Source of the DNA: Xanthobacteraceae bacterium
GTDB lineage: Bacteria; Pseudomonadota; Alphaproteobacteria; Rhizobiales; Xanthobacteraceae
Length of the DNA stretch: 7,734 nt
Direction of reading: 5' to 3'
NCBI GenBank assembly: GCA_030043175.1
Contig: JASHYD010000349.1
Location: forward strand, 1-7,734
Part shown: in pieces, positions 6,258 to 7,734 of the stretch
How positions within the stretch are numbered: the first letter of the stretch is position 1
How the letters are laid out: each line of letters begins with the position of its first letter
Position numbers and translations under genes: made by a program
The notes under the pieces: generated by a model
Database searches by the model: none
What the model was told of the DNA's origin: nothing
Seen by the model: the letters and a program-made list of their open reading frames with translations, nothing else

Positions 6258-6300
6258 CCGTATTGGCGTCATCCCTTTAGGCGCGCCGAACCAGTTCGAT

Positions 6301-7415
6301 TCACCGCCGTACAATATCGCCGGCAACCTCAACTGCCTCTCTGGATATTTGCCGCAGCAACCCCGCGACCGAGTTGTTAAATCCGACAAAATAGATCGTT
6401 GAATTCGAGCTTCGTTGAGCGGAGGTATGGTCGTCGGGATTGTTGACATCGCGGTCTGTGAGAAAAATTGGTAATTGGGGCGATACCCGGTGGCAAGGAT
6501 GACCGCGTCGAATTTGTGACTGTTTCCTCCGCTGAAGCTCGCGCCGTCGCTGGTGATCGCGGAGATGCCCGGTGCAACCTTGATCGCTCCTTCAGAAATT
6601 TTTCGAACCGTACCGACATCGATGACCGGAATTCTTCCCGAACTGGCGACCCGTTGCAAAATGCCTTCGGTCGGGCGGTTGATGCCATGTCGCGAAAGGT
6701 CGCCGAGAGCCCGATCGAGAATGCGCGGGAACAGCGTTTCGCTGCCGCCGAAGGAAGTAATTTGGTCGCTGTGATTGCTGCGATCTGAATGGGAATGCCG
6801 AAAAGCTCGCGCGGAACAATGTGGACGCCGTTGCGCACCGAGATCGTCGTCCGCCCGCCGCCCTCCGACAGATCGAGAGCAATCTCGGCACCCGAGTTAC
6901 CCATGCCGATTACAAGGACTGATTGGCCGACAAAGGGCTTTGCATCGATGTACTGCGCGGAGTGGATGACCTTACCCCGGAACCGCTCCACTCCGGAGAT
7001 GAGCGGCACGACAGGCTCGGCATTCAATCCGGACGCTACGACGACCGAGGACGCGCTGATCGAACGCTGCGTGGCTTCGATAAACCAGGCATTTCGATCC
7101 CGGCGTACGGAGTGCACGGTCTCGCCAAAACGCGGCTGCAAATCAAAGTTCGCAGCGTAGCGATCCAGATACGCGATCATCAAATTTCTTGGCACATAGC
7201 GCGGATAGTCGGCTGGAAATGGGAAGTAGGGCAGGGACGACAGCTGCTTGACCGTATGTAAATTCAGCCGCTCCTAGTGGCGATGCCAGGACCAAGCAAC
7301 CTTCTCGCCCCTTTTCAAGGATGATGAAGTTCACGCCGGCCTTTCTGAGACAGGCGCCGACTGCGAGTCCCGCCGGACCGGCGCCAATCACGGCGACGTC
7401 TGTCCGTTGCGGCAT
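6301..7415 (-). pseudogene. flavin-containing monooxygenase (YUCCA-like), multiply disrupted
   Basis: Repaired, this gives 371 residues of an FAD/NADPH class B monooxygenase, which oxygenates N, S or carbonyl groups. In order: VAVIGAGPAGLA (FAD GxGxxG), WSWHRH-*-ERLNLHTVKQLSSLP, the FMO signature FRGKVIHSAQY, VLVIGMGNSGAEIA (NADPH GxGxxG), LGDLSRHGINRPTEGILQRV, IPVIDVGTV, FDAVILATGYRPNY and the C-terminus STIYFVGFNNSVAGLLRQIS. Four lesions break it: one extra base in CCCCTTTT at 7308-7315; an amber TAG at 7274-7276 where the family has Tyr; one base missing near 6733/6734; and one missing from the A-run at 6463-6467. Each repair restores family sequence on both sides, so the indels are recent or technical. 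It is convergent with the UGSC gene and 40 bases after the unknown gene at the right edge. No clear ribosome site precedes the ATG at 7415. Confidence 0.88.
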
Positions 7416-7455
7416 TTGCTTGTTCGCGAGGACGATTCAAGTTCTCCGAACCATA

Positions 7456-7734
7456 TCAATCCTGCGTCTGCTTGAAGTAACGCAGATCCGGCGGGGCCTG
7501 GTCCCTCCTCGCCGGCATCAACAATCCGTCTGCGCTGAGGAAATAGTTTTCCTTGCCTAGAACGACCTGGTTATTGCCTTCGGCGCAGTAATATTCGGTC
7601 CAATTCGGATGTGGATTGGAGTTGCGCCGGTAGGTCTTGTCTACCGTCCACGGCCGCGTCAAAGCATGGTCGATCACTGTGATCTTGTCATGGAGAACGC
7701 CCGCATCGGCCTTGTCGACATAGAAGCGCTCCTT
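7456..7734 (-). CDS. conserved hypothetical protein, C-terminal 92 residues
   Basis: The frame enters from the right edge and stays open to a TGA at 7456-7458; the start is outside. It reads KERFYVDKADAGVLHDKITV, then IDHALTRPWTVDKTYRR, WTEYYCAEGNNQVVLGKENY and FLSADGLLMPARR. The residue mix (W, Y, N rich, charged, no membrane helix) looks like a folded domain, possibly exported. I recall similar C-terminal tails, with the phrase I-D-H-A-L-T-R-P-W-T-V, in unnamed proteobacterial proteins of several hundred residues often found near catabolic genes, but cannot name the family. It lies on the same strand as the monooxygenase pseudogene and 40 bases upstream of it, so the two may have shared a transcript. 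Confidence 0.8.
   Translation of the reverse strand, partial: KERFYVDKADAGVLHDKITVIDHALTRPWTVDKTYRRNSNPHPNWTEYYCAEGNNQVVLGKENYFLSADGLLMPARRDQAPPDLRYFKQTQD

Noticed and set aside
7274..7276. Amber codon as pyrrolysine or other recoding
   Set aside because: The position is a family Tyr and the same gene has three indels; ordinary decay explains it, and nothing here suggests amber recoding.
1..7734. Mobile elements, CRISPR, tRNA or rRNA
   Set aside because: I saw no transposase or integrase, repeat array, terminal repeats or structured RNA gene on either strand.

Overview
The window is GC-rich, gene-dense DNA with the protein types and codon bias of a soil alphaproteobacterium. Bradyrhizobium, Rhodopseudomonas or a near relative is my inference from overall look; no rRNA or tRNA is present to fix it. 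It reads as an accessory catabolic/transport region next to partly decayed genes.

Layout. On the minus strand, reading from about 3565 down to 1, lie a class II aldolase/adducin family enzyme (2816-3565), a double-cupin gentisate 1,2-dioxygenase-like protein (1672-2667), a Bug-type tripartite tricarboxylate transporter (TTT) binding protein broken by one missing base (524-1647), and the N-terminus of an RND efflux permease that runs off the left edge (1-487). Diverging to the right from a short promoter region (3566-3730) is a two-gene plus-strand unit: a 71-aa AtzG/GatC-like small protein overlapping by 4 bases a 482-aa amidase-signature hydrolase with an intact Lys-Ser-Ser triad (3731-5391).

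The most interesting gene follows at 5577-6101 (+). It looks like two short ORFs, but they share one frame and are separated only by a TGA. Read through as selenocysteine, they give a 174-aa protein with the motif V-G-D-U-G-S-C, the hallmark of the UGSC family of (seleno)proteins. Directly after the TGA the mRNA can fold into a bacterial SECIS-like hairpin (8-bp stem, GUU apical loop with its G at +20 after the UGA). An ordinary automatic annotation would truncate or split this gene.

To the right of the UGSC gene, most sequence is decayed: a short C-terminal remnant of a VOC/glyoxalase-fold protein (about 6106-6257, +), then a convergent flavin-containing monooxygenase pseudogene (6301-7415, -) with three single-base indels and one amber codon, and finally the C-terminal end of an unrecognised conserved protein entering from the right edge (7456-7734, -).

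How they may work together (inference): Bug protein, amidase, ring-cleaving dioxygenase and aldolase would fit uptake, amide hydrolysis, ring opening and C-C cleavage or decarboxylation of an aromatic amide or acid, with divergent transcription from 3566-3730. The UGSC protein has no known function. Its intact frame between decayed neighbours suggests it is still selected.
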